Shown: positions 8,193-16,254, numbered from the stretch's first letter. The stretch is DNA of 28,088 nt from JBCBKZ01 sp039026975 (GCA_039026975.1 JBCCLI010000029.1:1-28088), one strand, 5' to 3'. The notes: generated by a model not told the origin, from the letters alone. Program-made: numbers and translations.

Positions 8193-9140
8193 CTAGGCTT
8201 CTTCCTTCAGCTTAGTGCCACACATCCTACAATAGTTTTCCTCAGATGTTATTTCAAATCCACATTGGTGGCATTTCATCTCTTCTCTATTTCGTTGGAC
8301 CAGATCTCTGAAGCTATCTCTAGCCAGAATGGCCTCATATTTTCCACTTTCCTCCCACTGAAAAAGTTGAGAACCTCTGATGACTGTGAAGGGCTGAGAT
8401 TGGTCATGTACGGCTATAAAGTTAATGAGCTTATCTATGGACTTTTCTCCTACTTCTTCAAACTCTTCCGCCTGATTACGGAAGTCTTCTACTGTTACTC
8501 GCCCATGATACTTGTGGGGGAGTCCTGCTATTTTTACAAAAGCATTAGCCGCTACATCCATATCCTGACAGGCAAGGAGACCCGCTCTGTCTGCTGTAAA
8601 CTCTGACATCCTGTACCAGTGTAAAAGAGCTACCCGTAGGGGCATGGAAACCAGGTTTCCTATCCCAAAGCTGATTTCTCCTATTACCTGGCTGACTACT
8701 TGCAGGGAGTCAGCCATCATTCTGTAGAGGACATGGTTACTTTTAATGTGGCCTAACTCTCTCCCTATCAGGAAAAGAAGTTCATCATCAGTTAGGAGCT
8801 CTATGGCACCGGTACTCAGCACGATAAGGAGCTTCTTTTCTCCACTGGAAATAGAGGTGATTTTATCTTCTAAGTGTAGGTAGAGTTCCGGTCTTTCCTC
8901 CATTTCAAGAATCTCGCAGGCTTCTTCCATAAGTTTATGGAGTTCGGGGATATTGTCAGGAGTAACCCTAATATTATCTCCTGTATGGAGGATACGGTGG
9001 TACCTTTCCAGGCCATAGTCTAGCACTTTGCGGGTGACCAGCTCCAGCCCTCTGGTATTTTCCAACCTGTCCAGGGCGTTTTTATCGTAGGGATGTTCGT
9101 ATTCTACGGGATTCAGGTCAATAATGCGTTTTCTTTCCAT
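8193..9140 (-). CDS. M48-like peptidase homologue with altered HExxH motif and C-terminal zinc ribbon
   Basis: This 315-residue protein has the M48 metallopeptidase layout. The helix that normally carries HExxH reads LIGRELGHIKSNH (124-136), so the first zinc-binding histidine is R127 (codon AGA), while E128 and H131 remain. The downstream element MSEFTADRAG is intact (E180 as expected third ligand, D184 following). With one of three zinc ligands gone, proteolysis may be lost or changed. A C-terminal zinc ribbon has CxxC pairs at 290/293 and 304/307. There is no signal peptide; a weakly hydrophobic stretch at about 146-172 might touch the membrane. It lies 20 bases after the PspC-domain gene in the same direction, so an operon is likely. 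The M48 assignment is strong; catalytic status is uncertain. Confidence 0.85.
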   Translation of the reverse strand: MERKRIIDLNPVEYEHPYDKNALDRLENTRGLELVTRKVLDYGLERYHRILHTGDNIRVTPDNIPELHKLMEEACEILEMEERPELYLHLEDKITSISSGEKKLLIVLSTGAIELLTDDELLFLIGRELGHIKSNHVLYRMMADSLQVVSQVIGEISFGIGNLVSMPLRVALLHWYRMSEFTADRAGLLACQDMDVAANAFVKIAGLPHKYHGRVTVEDFRNQAEEFEEVGEKSIDKLINFIAVHDQSQPFTVIRGSQLFQWEESGKYEAILARDSFRDLVQRNREEMKCHQCGFEITSEENYCRMCGTKLKEEA

Positions 9141-9160
9141 AGAGGCTGATGCTAATGCCT

Positions 9161-9589
9161 CTAAGATATCTCATGTCCGCAATTATGACAAAACTTAGAC
9201 CCATACTTCACGGCAGTTTGGCAATTTTCGCAAACGGCGAAGTCAGAATCAGCCCATTCTTCCTCTACAGGATCTGCTTTTTTAGGTCTGGATTTGAATG
9301 GAGTAGGGGGGAGGCTCCCTTTTTCAGGAATGGCTATGCTCAGCAAGGCATATAACAGGATTATCCACTTAGAGAAGAAAGTACCCAGCACGAATCCTAA
9401 GCGAAAAAACCAGGGGTTAGTTTCAAAAAACTCTCCTAACCCTTCAGAAAGCCCTGTAATGCTCAAGCCGCCCTGACCAAAAGGTTTCCTAATTCTGTAG
9501 GGCTTAGTTTTCCCTTCAAAAATCTGGAAGAGCTTTTGCAAGGCATTTTCAGCTTTACGTTGGAGTTCTTTTCCGGATTTATCCTTCAT
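9161..9589 (-). CDS. PspC-domain membrane protein with C-terminal zinc ribbon
   Basis: This 142-residue protein has a basic, coiled N-terminus (about 1-25). A PspC-like domain follows at about 30-90: a GGLSITGLSEGLGEFF region leads into the hydrophobic helix LGFVLGTFFSKWIILLYALL and ends in the IPEKG signature. PspC-domain proteins in other bacteria take part in membrane-stress responses. A proline-rich linker leads to a C-terminal zinc ribbon with CxxC pairs at 120/123 and 134/137. The gene is first in a likely operon with the M48-like gene 20 bases downstream, whose protein also ends in a zinc ribbon. The shared tail suggests that the two meet the same partner or each other, which is inference. 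No PspA-type gene is seen nearby. Confidence 0.85.
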   Translation of the reverse strand: MKDKSGKELQRKAENALQKLFQIFEGKTKPYRIRKPFGQGGLSITGLSEGLGEFFETNPWFFRLGFVLGTFFSKWIILLYALLSIAIPEKGSLPPTPFKSRPKKADPVEEEWADSDFAVCENCQTAVKYGSKFCHNCGHEIS

Positions 9590-9670
9590 CTTGTGGTAAA
9601 TATACCTGTATCATTTTGAATAAGAAGGTGTAACCACCTAAAGATGGGGGGAATCTATTAAAATCACTAT

Positions 9671-9697
9671 TTTGAGCCATATTCTTCAAATAGTTTG
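9671..9697 (+). promoter_or_regulatory. Possible Bacteroidota-type promoter for the threonine aldolase gene
   Basis: A TTTG at 9671-9674 is followed 16 bases later by TAGTTTG (9691-9697). This resembles the -33 TTTG and -7 TAnnTTTG elements known in this phylum, but the -7 box is one base short of consensus. Transcription from it would give an untranslated leader of roughly 15-20 bases before the ATG at 9721. Confidence 0.25.
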
Positions 9698-9720
9698 CCA
9701 ATATCTTTCTGATACCTCTT

Positions 9721-10764
9721 ATGATGATGATTGATTATCGTTCTGATACACTTACGAAGCCTGGCCCAGCTATGCTGGAAGCTATGATGCAAGCAGAGGT
9801 GGGGGATGATGTATACGGGGAAGATCCTACTATCAATGCCCTTCAAACCTATGTAACAGACTTATTTGGGATGGAGGCCGCCCTCTTTTGTGCTTCAGGG
9901 ACTATGTGTAACCAGATAGCCATACGGTTACATACTCAGCCTCAGGATGAAGTCATCTGTGATCAGCGCTCCCATGTGTACAGGTATGAAGCTGGCGGCA
10001 TTGCAGCCAACTCCTTAGCCAGTGTCAGGCTGTTAGATGGTCACAGAGGAATACTGACAGCGGATATGATTGCTGAGGCCATTAATCCTGATGATATGCA
10101 CTTTCCCCCTTCCACGCTGGTCTCTCTGGAAAATACCGTCAATAAGGGAGGAGGGGTTTGTTATGAGACAAAAAACCTGACATCAATAGCTCAGCTTTGT
10201 GGAGAAAAGGAGATAGGGCTTCACCTGGATGGTGCCAGGCTGTTTAACGCCTTGGTAGCTAAAAAACAGAACCCTAAAGATTTTGGGAGAATCTTTGACA
10301 CCATTTCTGTTTGCCTGTCTAAAGGCCTAGGAGCACCAGTAGGTTCCGTTCTGCTCCTGCCCCAAAAATGGCTTGCTAAAGCACAGCGCATCCGTAAGCT
10401 GATGGGGGGCGGAATGAGACAAGGGGGGTATTTGGCTGCTGCTGGCTTATATGCACTTCAGCATCAGGTAGATAGACTGGCGGTAGATCACCAAAGGGCA
10501 GCTATACTTGCAGACATGCTGAGTAGCCTACCGGGCATCATAGAGGTAATGCCGGTAGAAACTAACATTATTATTTTTAAACCTGATCCTTCCTGGATGT
10601 CCGTCCCCCAATTAGTAGATCAGCTAGGAATAGAAGGCATCAAGGTCTCCCCCTTTGGGAAAGACTATATTCGGATAGTAACCCATCTGGATATATCCGA
10701 GGAGATGGTAGCTAAAAGCCTAGAAGTAGTTAAGAGAATAGGAACTCAGGCAGTAGCTAGCTAA
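9721..10764 (+). CDS. ltaE: Low-specificity L-threonine aldolase
   Basis: This 347-residue PLP enzyme of fold type I cleaves L-threonine and L-allo-threonine to glycine and acetaldehyde in the cytoplasm. The N-terminal DYRSDTLTKP and VGDDVYGEDPT blocks are classic for the family. H85 in RSHVY should stack on the cofactor, D170 in HLDGARLF should hold the pyridine nitrogen, and the Schiff-base lysine is K201 in CLSKGLGAPVGS. Length and motifs are complete, so it looks active. Three consecutive ATG codons (9721, 9724, 9727) leave the exact start open by two residues. The arfB gene starts 2 bases after its stop, which implies cotranscription. Confidence 0.93.
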   Translation: MMMIDYRSDTLTKPGPAMLEAMMQAEVGDDVYGEDPTINALQTYVTDLFGMEAALFCASGTMCNQIAIRLHTQPQDEVICDQRSHVYRYEAGGIAANSLASVRLLDGHRGILTADMIAEAINPDDMHFPPSTLVSLENTVNKGGGVCYETKNLTSIAQLCGEKEIGLHLDGARLFNALVAKKQNPKDFGRIFDTISVCLSKGLGAPVGSVLLLPQKWLAKAQRIRKLMGGGMRQGGYLAAAGLYALQHQVDRLAVDHQRAAILADMLSSLPGIIEVMPVETNIIIFKPDPSWMSVPQLVDQLGIEGIKVSPFGKDYIRIVTHLDISEEMVAKSLEVVKRIGTQAVAS

Positions 10765-10766
10765 GT

Positions 10767-11174
10767 ATGTATGATAAGGAAGCCATAGGGAAAGAACTTC
10801 AATTCAGCACAGTCGCTAGTGGAGGGAAGGGAGGGCAGCATGCCAACAAAGTAGCCACTAAGGTTCAGTTGAGCTTTGATATTCAAAAAAGCGCAGTATT
10901 GTCGGCCGCCCAGAAAGCATATGTATTGCAGTTTCATGGGTCAAGATTGACAACAGATGGCATTCTTCAGCTTTCAGCTGATGCCGAAAGAAGCCAATAC
11001 CTCAATAAAAAAGAAGTAGTTAAGAGATTTCATCGGCTCTTGACCCATATGTTGACCCCACCTAGAAAGAGAATTAAAACTAAACCTAGCCGAGCAGCCA
11101 GGGAGAAACGGTTAAAGAATAAAAAGCTACAGGCAGAAAAAAAGAGGCTCAGAAGAGGAAGGTGGGAGGAATGA
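10767..11174 (+). CDS. arfB: Ribosome-rescue peptidyl-tRNA hydrolase ArfB
   Basis: This 135-residue protein belongs to the ArfB/ICT1/YaeJ family, which frees ribosomes stalled on mRNAs lacking a stop codon. The catalytic GGQ is at 22-24 within SGGKGGQHANKV, the position expected for a class-I release-factor-like hydrolase. The C-terminal tail from about 100 onward is strongly basic (RKRIKTKPSRAAREKR and further K/R), as needed to enter the empty mRNA channel. The length matches ArfB rather than a full release factor. The loop reads K21 where many relatives have P or A, a minor change. The start is 2 bases after the ltaE stop, so it is likely cotranscribed with ltaE. Confidence 0.92.
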   Translation: MYDKEAIGKELQFSTVASGGKGGQHANKVATKVQLSFDIQKSAVLSAAQKAYVLQFHGSRLTTDGILQLSADAERSQYLNKKEVVKRFHRLLTHMLTPPRKRIKTKPSRAAREKRLKNKKLQAEKKRLRRGRWEE

Positions 11175-11198
11175 GCATGGCTTCTTAGCTGCTAATTA

Positions 11199-12338
11199 AT
11201 GGTGAATATCATGAATACTACTCGCATACATGCAAGCCTAATAATCCTCAGCTTTATTTTGGTTATTAGCCCCTGCTTAAACGCTCAGAGCTTAGTGGAT
11301 TCTGAGGCGAATACGGAAACGGTAGCACTGTATAATAATATGCTTGATCTCTCTCAAGAACATATTTTGTTTGGGCATCAGGATGCATTGGCATATGGAG
11401 TAGGCTGGCGTAAGTGGCATAAAAGGAGATCTGATGTGAAAGAAGTTTCTGGGAAGTATCCGGCAGTCTTTGGATGGGAGATGAGCAAACTGGGAAAGTC
11501 CCCTTTAAATATTGATTCTGTTTCTTTTGCGCATATGAAGGGCTGGATGAAACAAGCATATAAACTTGGAGGGGTTAATGAGATTAGCTGGCATGTAGAT
11601 AACTTTGTTACGGGAGGAGATAGCTGGGAGGTAGGAGAAAAGGTGGTCAGCAGTATTTTGCCTGGGGGAGAACATCATCAGGCCTTCCTAACTAAGCTAG
11701 ATCTATTTGCTGATTTTGTTAGAGACCTACGAGTGGGCTTCCTAAAGAAAAGAGATATTCCCATCATTTTCAGGCCCTTTCATGAGCATACGGGTAGCTG
11801 GTTTTGGTGGGGTAAAGACCATTGTACCGCAGCGGAATACAAGCAACTTTTCCGCTTTACGGTAGCATACCTTAGAGATACCCAAGACTTACACAATATC
11901 TTATACTGCTATTCTCCAGATATAGTGGAGAGCAAGGAGCATTACCTGGAGCGCTATCCCGGGGATGAATATGTAGATATCCTGGGGATAGATAACTATC
12001 ATGATTTTAAACAAGATGGAAGAACTGAGGATATGCTGAAGAGGCTGAGGATAGTGGTAGCCCTAGCAGAAGAAAAAGGGAAGGTAGCTGCTTTAAGTGA
12101 GACCGGACTAGAAAGTATACCAGATCCCCAGTGGTGGACTGAAAAAGTACTCATGCCTATTAAGGGAGATGAAGTAGCTTCTAGAATAGCATGGTTAATG
12201 GTATGGAGAAATGCAAGGAAAAGCCATCATTATGCCCCTTTCCCTGGCCACTTGAGTGCTAAGAATTTTATGGAATTTAGCCGTGATCCTATTATGCTAT
12301 TTGCAGAAGATATATCAGATATCTACAGATACAAATAA
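11199..12338 (+). CDS. Secreted glycoside hydrolase family 26 protein (beta-mannanase type)
   Basis: This 379-residue enzyme probably hydrolyses beta-mannan or a related beta-glycan outside the cytoplasm. A hydrophobic signal sequence ends near NAQ-S31, a type I rather than lipoprotein signal. The GH26 barrel fills the rest. Early marks are HILFGHQDALAYG (55-67) and FGWEM (91-95). The acid/base is E196 in FRPFHEHTGSWFWWG, and the nucleophile is E301 in ALSETG. An aromatic W203-W204 follows the acid/base as expected. No carbohydrate-binding module or T9SS tail is present. An alternative ATG at 11211 shortens it by four residues. It follows arfB by 24 bases, but no SusC/SusD pair adjoins it, so this is a stand-alone hydrolase rather than a utilisation locus. 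Exact substrate is not certain. Confidence 0.9.
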   Translation: MVNIMNTTRIHASLIILSFILVISPCLNAQSLVDSEANTETVALYNNMLDLSQEHILFGHQDALAYGVGWRKWHKRRSDVKEVSGKYPAVFGWEMSKLGKSPLNIDSVSFAHMKGWMKQAYKLGGVNEISWHVDNFVTGGDSWEVGEKVVSSILPGGEHHQAFLTKLDLFADFVRDLRVGFLKKRDIPIIFRPFHEHTGSWFWWGKDHCTAAEYKQLFRFTVAYLRDTQDLHNILYCYSPDIVESKEHYLERYPGDEYVDILGIDNYHDFKQDGRTEDMLKRLRIVVALAEEKGKVAALSETGLESIPDPQWWTEKVLMPIKGDEVASRIAWLMVWRNARKSHHYAPFPGHLSAKNFMEFSRDPIMLFAEDISDIYRYK

Positions 12339-12368
12339 AAAATGAGGGCTGCCCCAAAGGAGCAGCCC
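12336..12368 (-). terminator. Rho-independent terminator of the RRM-protein gene
   Basis: A perfect 7-bp stem, GGGCTGC (12346-12352) with GCAGCCC (12362-12368), encloses a 9-base loop. Read on the minus strand it is followed by TCATTTTTTATT, a run of six T. It lies 26 bases past the stop of the minus-strand RRM gene. On the plus strand no T-run follows, so it is probably not efficient for the GH26 gene. Confidence 0.75.
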
Positions 12369-12394
12369 ATAACAAAAAATATCTTGATCAAATT

Positions 12395-12700
12395 CTAATA
12401 TCTTCTGTTGTATCCTCCCCCACCGCGGTTTCCATATCCACCACGATCATCTCTTCTTTCTCTTGGTTCAGCTTTCTTAACTACAATTACTCTACCGTCG
12501 AATTCTCTGTCATTCAGGTTGTCAATGGCTTCTTGAGCCTCATCGTCATTAGGCATCTCTACAAAGCCATAGCCTTTAGATTTACCAGTAAATTTGTCTG
12601 TGATGATTTTCACAGAATCAACTACTCCAAATTCCTCGAAAGCTTGCTGCAAGTCAGATTCGTGAGTGTTGAAATTTAATTTCGCTACAAAAATGTTCAT
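12395..12700 (-). CDS. Small RRM-type RNA-binding protein with glycine-rich tail
   Basis: This 101-residue protein binds RNA through one RNA-recognition motif. RNP2 is IFVAKL near residue 3 and RNP1 is KGYGFVEM near residue 43, both with the expected aromatics. The last 25 residues or so are rich in Gly, Arg and Tyr (GGYGNRGGGGYNRRY), as in the glycine-rich RNA-binding proteins of cyanobacteria and Bacteroidota, many of which respond to cold. The ATG at 12700 is preferred to the TTG one codon upstream. A strong terminator follows. It is divergent from a DEAD-box helicase gene across about 219 AT-rich bases, so the two RNA-handling genes may share regulation. A role as an RNA chaperone is inferred from the family. 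Confidence 0.92.
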   Translation of the reverse strand: MNIFVAKLNFNTHESDLQQAFEEFGVVDSVKIITDKFTGKSKGYGFVEMPNDDEAQEAIDNLNDREFDGRVIVVKKAEPRERRDDRGGYGNRGGGGYNRRY

Positions 12701-12919
12701 CAAAAAAAGTTAATGTGAAAACAATAAGCCCAGATAGACTTTTCATCTTATGAACTTAGCTATGAAGGTAAAGAATAATATGGTATTTGTATATTTTTCT
12801 TTGACTTTTTATCTTACTTTTTCTCACATTTAGGCTATATCCCTCATATTTTTAAATATTTTTCATTTTTAATACATCCTATCTCGAAAAATGCCACCTT
12901 TGGGGCTTAGAAAACGTAC

Positions 12920-14659
12920 ATGGATAATTTCGTAGAAACGGGATTAAGGGAAGAAATTTTAGCAGGTATCCAGGCATTAGGCTTCGAAAAACCTACCCCT
13001 ATACAGGCCAAGACCATTCCTCACATTCTCTCCTCTGATCAAGACGTAATTGCACTTGCACAAACTGGTACTGGAAAGACAGCTGCTTTTGGGCTGCCTC
13101 TTATAGAACTGGTAGCCTGGGATGAAAAGCATACCCAGGCCATCATCTTATGCCCTACCAGAGAACTGTGCCTGCAGATATCTAGAGACTTATCTGACTA
13201 TGGGAAATTTGCCAAAGGCTTAAAGATACAAGCAGTATACGGTGGTGCCAGCATAGATAAGCAGATCAGTGGACTAAAACGGGGGGCGCAAATAGTGGTG
13301 GGAACTCCAGGGAGAACCAAGGACCTTATCAGGAGAGGTGTGCTCAAGTTAGAAAGGGTAGAAAGGTTAGTACTAGATGAGGCAGACGAAATGCTAACCA
13401 TGGGCTTCAAGGATGACTTGGAAGCCATCATGGCAGAAACCCCTGAGGAAAAACAGACTCTCCTATTTTCAGCTACTATGTCCAAAGACATTATAGCTGT
13501 TACTAAGAAGTATATGGATGGTCCAATCCAGCTTTCTGTAGCGGCAAGAAATAAAGGGGCAGACTCAGTAGAGCACCTCTTCTATGTGGTTTCTGCCAGG
13601 GATAAGTATGAGGTATTAAAAAGGCTGGCAGACTTAAATCCTGATATTTACGGAATTGTGTTCTGCAGGACCAGGAAGGAGACAAAAGATATAGCCCTCA
13701 AGCTGGTAGATGATGGATATAATGCAGATGCCCTACACGGGGATATGTCGCAGGCCCAGCGGGATGAGGTCATGCGTAAGTTTAGGCGGCGCCAACTCCA
13801 AATTCTGGTAGCTACTGATGTAGCAGCCAGAGGATTAGATGTAGATGATCTTACACATGTCATTAACTACACCTTGCCTGATATGGCAGAAACCTATACC
13901 CATAGAAGCGGAAGGACTGGAAGAGCTGGGAAAAAAGGGATCTCCATAGCCATAGCACATTCACGAGAGAAAAGGAAGATCAGAGACATTGAAAGAGAGT
14001 CAGGGGTCAGGTTTAAGAAAGAGCAGGTGCCCAGCGGCCAGGAAATCTGTTCTGTCCAACTTCTGGCCTTGATAGATAGAATAGAGCAGGTAGAAGTGGA
14101 TAAGCAGCAGATAGCTCCCTTTCTCCCTACTATACATGAAAAACTTTCTACCCTTACCCGGGAGGACTTGATAGAGCATGTAGTGTCCGCTGAGTTTAAT
14201 CGCTTTTTAGCCTATTATAAAAATGCGCGGGACCTCAACCTGCCTGAAAGACGCGGGAGAGATAGGGACAGGGTAGATGGGGAAGGCTACGGCAGACGCA
14301 GAAGAGCTAACTTTTCCAGACTCTTTGTTAATGTGGGCTCTAAGAATAACCTTACACCCGCCCGCTTGATAGGTCTCATTAATGAGGGGCTAAATTCCAA
14401 TAAGGCTGAGATTGGGAAAATTGAAATCATGCGTAAGTTCAGCTTCTTTGAAATAGAGGACGGAGAAAGTGGAAGACTGATAGAAGCCTTGGATGGGGGA
14501 TATTTTGAAGGGGTAGAGTTAGTCCTTGAGCGGTCTAAAGCAGTAGAAACACCCTCTCCTCCCAAAAGACCTTACGGAAAAAAGAAAAAGTCTTCTTTTA
14601 AAGAAAGGGCAGAAGGTAAGGGTAGACCTAAAAACAGAAGAAGGCGGAAGCGAAAGTAA
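12920..14659 (+). CDS. DEAD-box ATP-dependent RNA helicase with DbpA-like RNA-binding domain
   Basis: This 579-residue helicase unwinds structured RNA, with likely roles in ribosome assembly or mRNA turnover. All core motifs are present: the Q-motif region FEKPTPIQ, motif I AQTGTGKT (47-54), motif Ia PTRELCLQI, GG at 108-109, TPGR (129-132), motif II DEAD (153-156), motif III SAT (184-186), motif V ATDVAARGLD and motif VI HRSGRTGRAG (328-337). After a linker, a DbpA-type RNA-binding domain runs at about 465-535 (RLFVNVGSKNNLTPARLIGLI). A highly basic tail of about 40 residues ends the protein. The layout is that of CsdA/DeaD-type helicases, so cold induction is plausible. The start ATG sits in a leader that is AT-rich and divergent from the RRM gene. 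Confidence 0.94.
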   Translation: MDNFVETGLREEILAGIQALGFEKPTPIQAKTIPHILSSDQDVIALAQTGTGKTAAFGLPLIELVAWDEKHTQAIILCPTRELCLQISRDLSDYGKFAKGLKIQAVYGGASIDKQISGLKRGAQIVVGTPGRTKDLIRRGVLKLERVERLVLDEADEMLTMGFKDDLEAIMAETPEEKQTLLFSATMSKDIIAVTKKYMDGPIQLSVAARNKGADSVEHLFYVVSARDKYEVLKRLADLNPDIYGIVFCRTRKETKDIALKLVDDGYNADALHGDMSQAQRDEVMRKFRRRQLQILVATDVAARGLDVDDLTHVINYTLPDMAETYTHRSGRTGRAGKKGISIAIAHSREKRKIRDIERESGVRFKKEQVPSGQEICSVQLLALIDRIEQVEVDKQQIAPFLPTIHEKLSTLTREDLIEHVVSAEFNRFLAYYKNARDLNLPERRGRDRDRVDGEGYGRRRRANFSRLFVNVGSKNNLTPARLIGLINEGLNSNKAEIGKIEIMRKFSFFEIEDGESGRLIEALDGGYFEGVELVLERSKAVETPSPPKRPYGKKKKSSFKERAEGKGRPKNRRRRKRK

Positions 14660-14683
14660 GGTGGTTATATTGCTGATGGAAGG

Positions 14684-14717
14684 GATATAGATAGGGGTAC
14701 CACTACCTATTTATATC
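14684..14717 (+). promoter_or_regulatory. Hairpin ending seven bases before a start codon
   Basis: GATATAGATAGG (14684-14695) pairs with CCTATTTATATC (14706-14717): 12 pairs including one G-U, with a 10-base loop. It ends 7 bases before the ATG at 14725. No T-run follows, so it is less likely to be a terminator for the helicase gene than a leader structure that could hinder ribosome entry. Confidence 0.4.
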
Positions 14718-14724
14718 TGTTAGC

Positions 14725-15339
14725 ATGGGATTAGACGTCAACTCCACCACTCCATCAGGTTCTCTTGAAATACAGCTGCCACTTATTACGCATGGCTTGG
14801 TAGGGACTACCAGAATGCTAGCCGTGGGTGGTACTATTTCCTTTCTACTGTTTATAGGAACCCTATCTTTCAGAGCATGGGATATTCACCTGCCTGTCTG
14901 GCTCACATTAATACCTTTTATTTTGATCTTCCTGTTTGGAATGAGCCTGACAGTTATGCAGTTCACGGGTCAGCTATCCATACATAAACAGATAGGGAGA
15001 CTCTTGCTAAGGGGAACTGACATAGAAGTGGGAAAAGGTGCTACCCAAACCACCTACCATATCCATGAGGATTCCCTTACAGTATACATAGACTATAGAG
15101 GATATAACGGGGAGTGGTTACATCCATGGAATAGAGATCTTTACGCAAGTTGGTATGCTATCAACAATAGAGGCTACGGAGACAGAAATGCTATTACCAT
15201 TAAAAAGGGAAATAAGACCCTATGTAGACATTACTTCCTATTGGATTCTCCTACGGCCAAAAGTCAACTTGAAGGGAAGGTAGAAGCCTGGAAGCAAGCA
15301 GGCTTAGATGTCAGGAAAAGGGGAAGAAGTTGGAGGTAA
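14725..15339 (+). CDS. Small membrane protein of unknown function
   Basis: I do not recognise this 204-residue protein. Two hydrophobic helices lie at about 33-50 and 58-80, with a short loop between them. The remaining 120 or so residues are soluble and rich in Tyr, Trp and His, with beta-like alternation (SLTVYIDYRGYNGEWL) and then a helical basic C-terminus. The layout is that of a membrane-anchored domain on the cytoplasmic side, similar to bPH2-like small proteins, but no motif clinches it. It sits 65 bases after the helicase gene on the same strand, with a hairpin just before its start. The next plus-strand gene starts 177 bases downstream. Confidence 0.65.
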   Translation: MGLDVNSTTPSGSLEIQLPLITHGLVGTTRMLAVGGTISFLLFIGTLSFRAWDIHLPVWLTLIPFILIFLFGMSLTVMQFTGQLSIHKQIGRLLLRGTDIEVGKGATQTTYHIHEDSLTVYIDYRGYNGEWLHPWNRDLYASWYAINNRGYGDRNAITIKKGNKTLCRHYFLLDSPTAKSQLEGKVEAWKQAGLDVRKRGRSWR

Positions 15340-15516
15340 AGGGAAGCCTAGTAGTAATCATGGGGTTCAGATCACACAATTAGCTATTTCTATTCATGAT
15401 AGTTTTGTCCTTATTACAGCTGAGGGAGTGAAAGAAGGTGGAGGTCAACGCTTTTTACAAACAGCCTATCCCACAATTATATTGGCCTTCATTCTTTTTT
15501 CTGCCTAGCTTTCTGA

Positions 15517-16245
15517 ATGAACCATTTAATCTTACCTGTAAAACTGATTTTTCTCTTACTGGCAGTTTTTACTAGTGCCTGTAAAACTGCTTACAGTCCT
15601 TCTCCAGCACTAGGTCAAGCATCCTTTGTAAAAGATCCTATTACGGAGTCTCTGTTCCAGGATCAGTCAAGTACTATTTCGGAAGAAGATATCAGGAGGT
15701 TATTGGATGGAGAGATAAGTCTACCCGAGAAAGCCAGGATGGCTATCTATAATTTCGGGGAACACTCCCTCAGTAAATACTATAATTCATGGAGTTATGA
15801 TGAAGAATACCTCAAGTTAAAGCAAAATTACCTGGATACACTTTCTGAAAAAATGAAGAGTTCTGATAAGGTGGTAAAAACCATGATAATACCTTCCATA
15901 CTGACTAGTGCTTCTCCTAGTGTAACTAATCTGCGAGAATCCGCTGTGAGAGTGCAGGCTGATCTTCTGCTGGTTTTTAAAACTACTAGCGACATCTATT
16001 ACAGATATAAGGTTTTCAAGAAAGATGAAGCTAAGGCATTTGCGACTGTAGAAGCTGTTATGCTGGATATCAGGACAGGAGTAGTACCTTTTACGACTAT
16101 TACTACTAAGGAAAAGTTACTTGTAAAATCCACCTCCAGTATGGATGTACAGGAACTAAGGAAGGAAGCTGAACAACAAGCGTTAAGTCTGGCCTTAGCA
16201 GAGACAGCAGACAAGATTGTTGACTTTTTGGAAGAAAGCCCCTAG
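15517..16245 (+). CDS. Putative lipoprotein of unknown function
   Basis: This 242-residue protein has an SpII signal: a hydrophobic stretch then TSA-C22. After a low-complexity linker, it contains a region with a helix-rich N-terminal half and a half with strands. The latter includes VQADLLLVFKT and EAVMLDIRTGVVPFTT, a pattern that resembles lipoproteins grouped with the rhombotarget type. The match is from memory and weak, and there is no GlyGly-CTERM tail. It ends with a long helix rich in Ala, Glu and Leu. It converges with the barrel gene, leaving only 9 bases between the two stops. Function not assigned. Confidence 0.7.
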   Translation: MNHLILPVKLIFLLLAVFTSACKTAYSPSPALGQASFVKDPITESLFQDQSSTISEEDIRRLLDGEISLPEKARMAIYNFGEHSLSKYYNSWSYDEEYLKLKQNYLDTLSEKMKSSDKVVKTMIIPSILTSASPSVTNLRESAVRVQADLLLVFKTTSDIYYRYKVFKKDEAKAFATVEAVMLDIRTGVVPFTTITTKEKLLVKSTSSMDVQELRKEAEQQALSLALAETADKIVDFLEESP

Positions 16246-16254
16246 ATCCTCAGT

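Noticed and set aside
15308..15508. Plus-strand 66-codon frame overlapping the end of the small membrane protein gene
   Set aside because: It has no recognisable domain, overlaps the preceding gene and looks like low-quality sequence; kept as non-coding.
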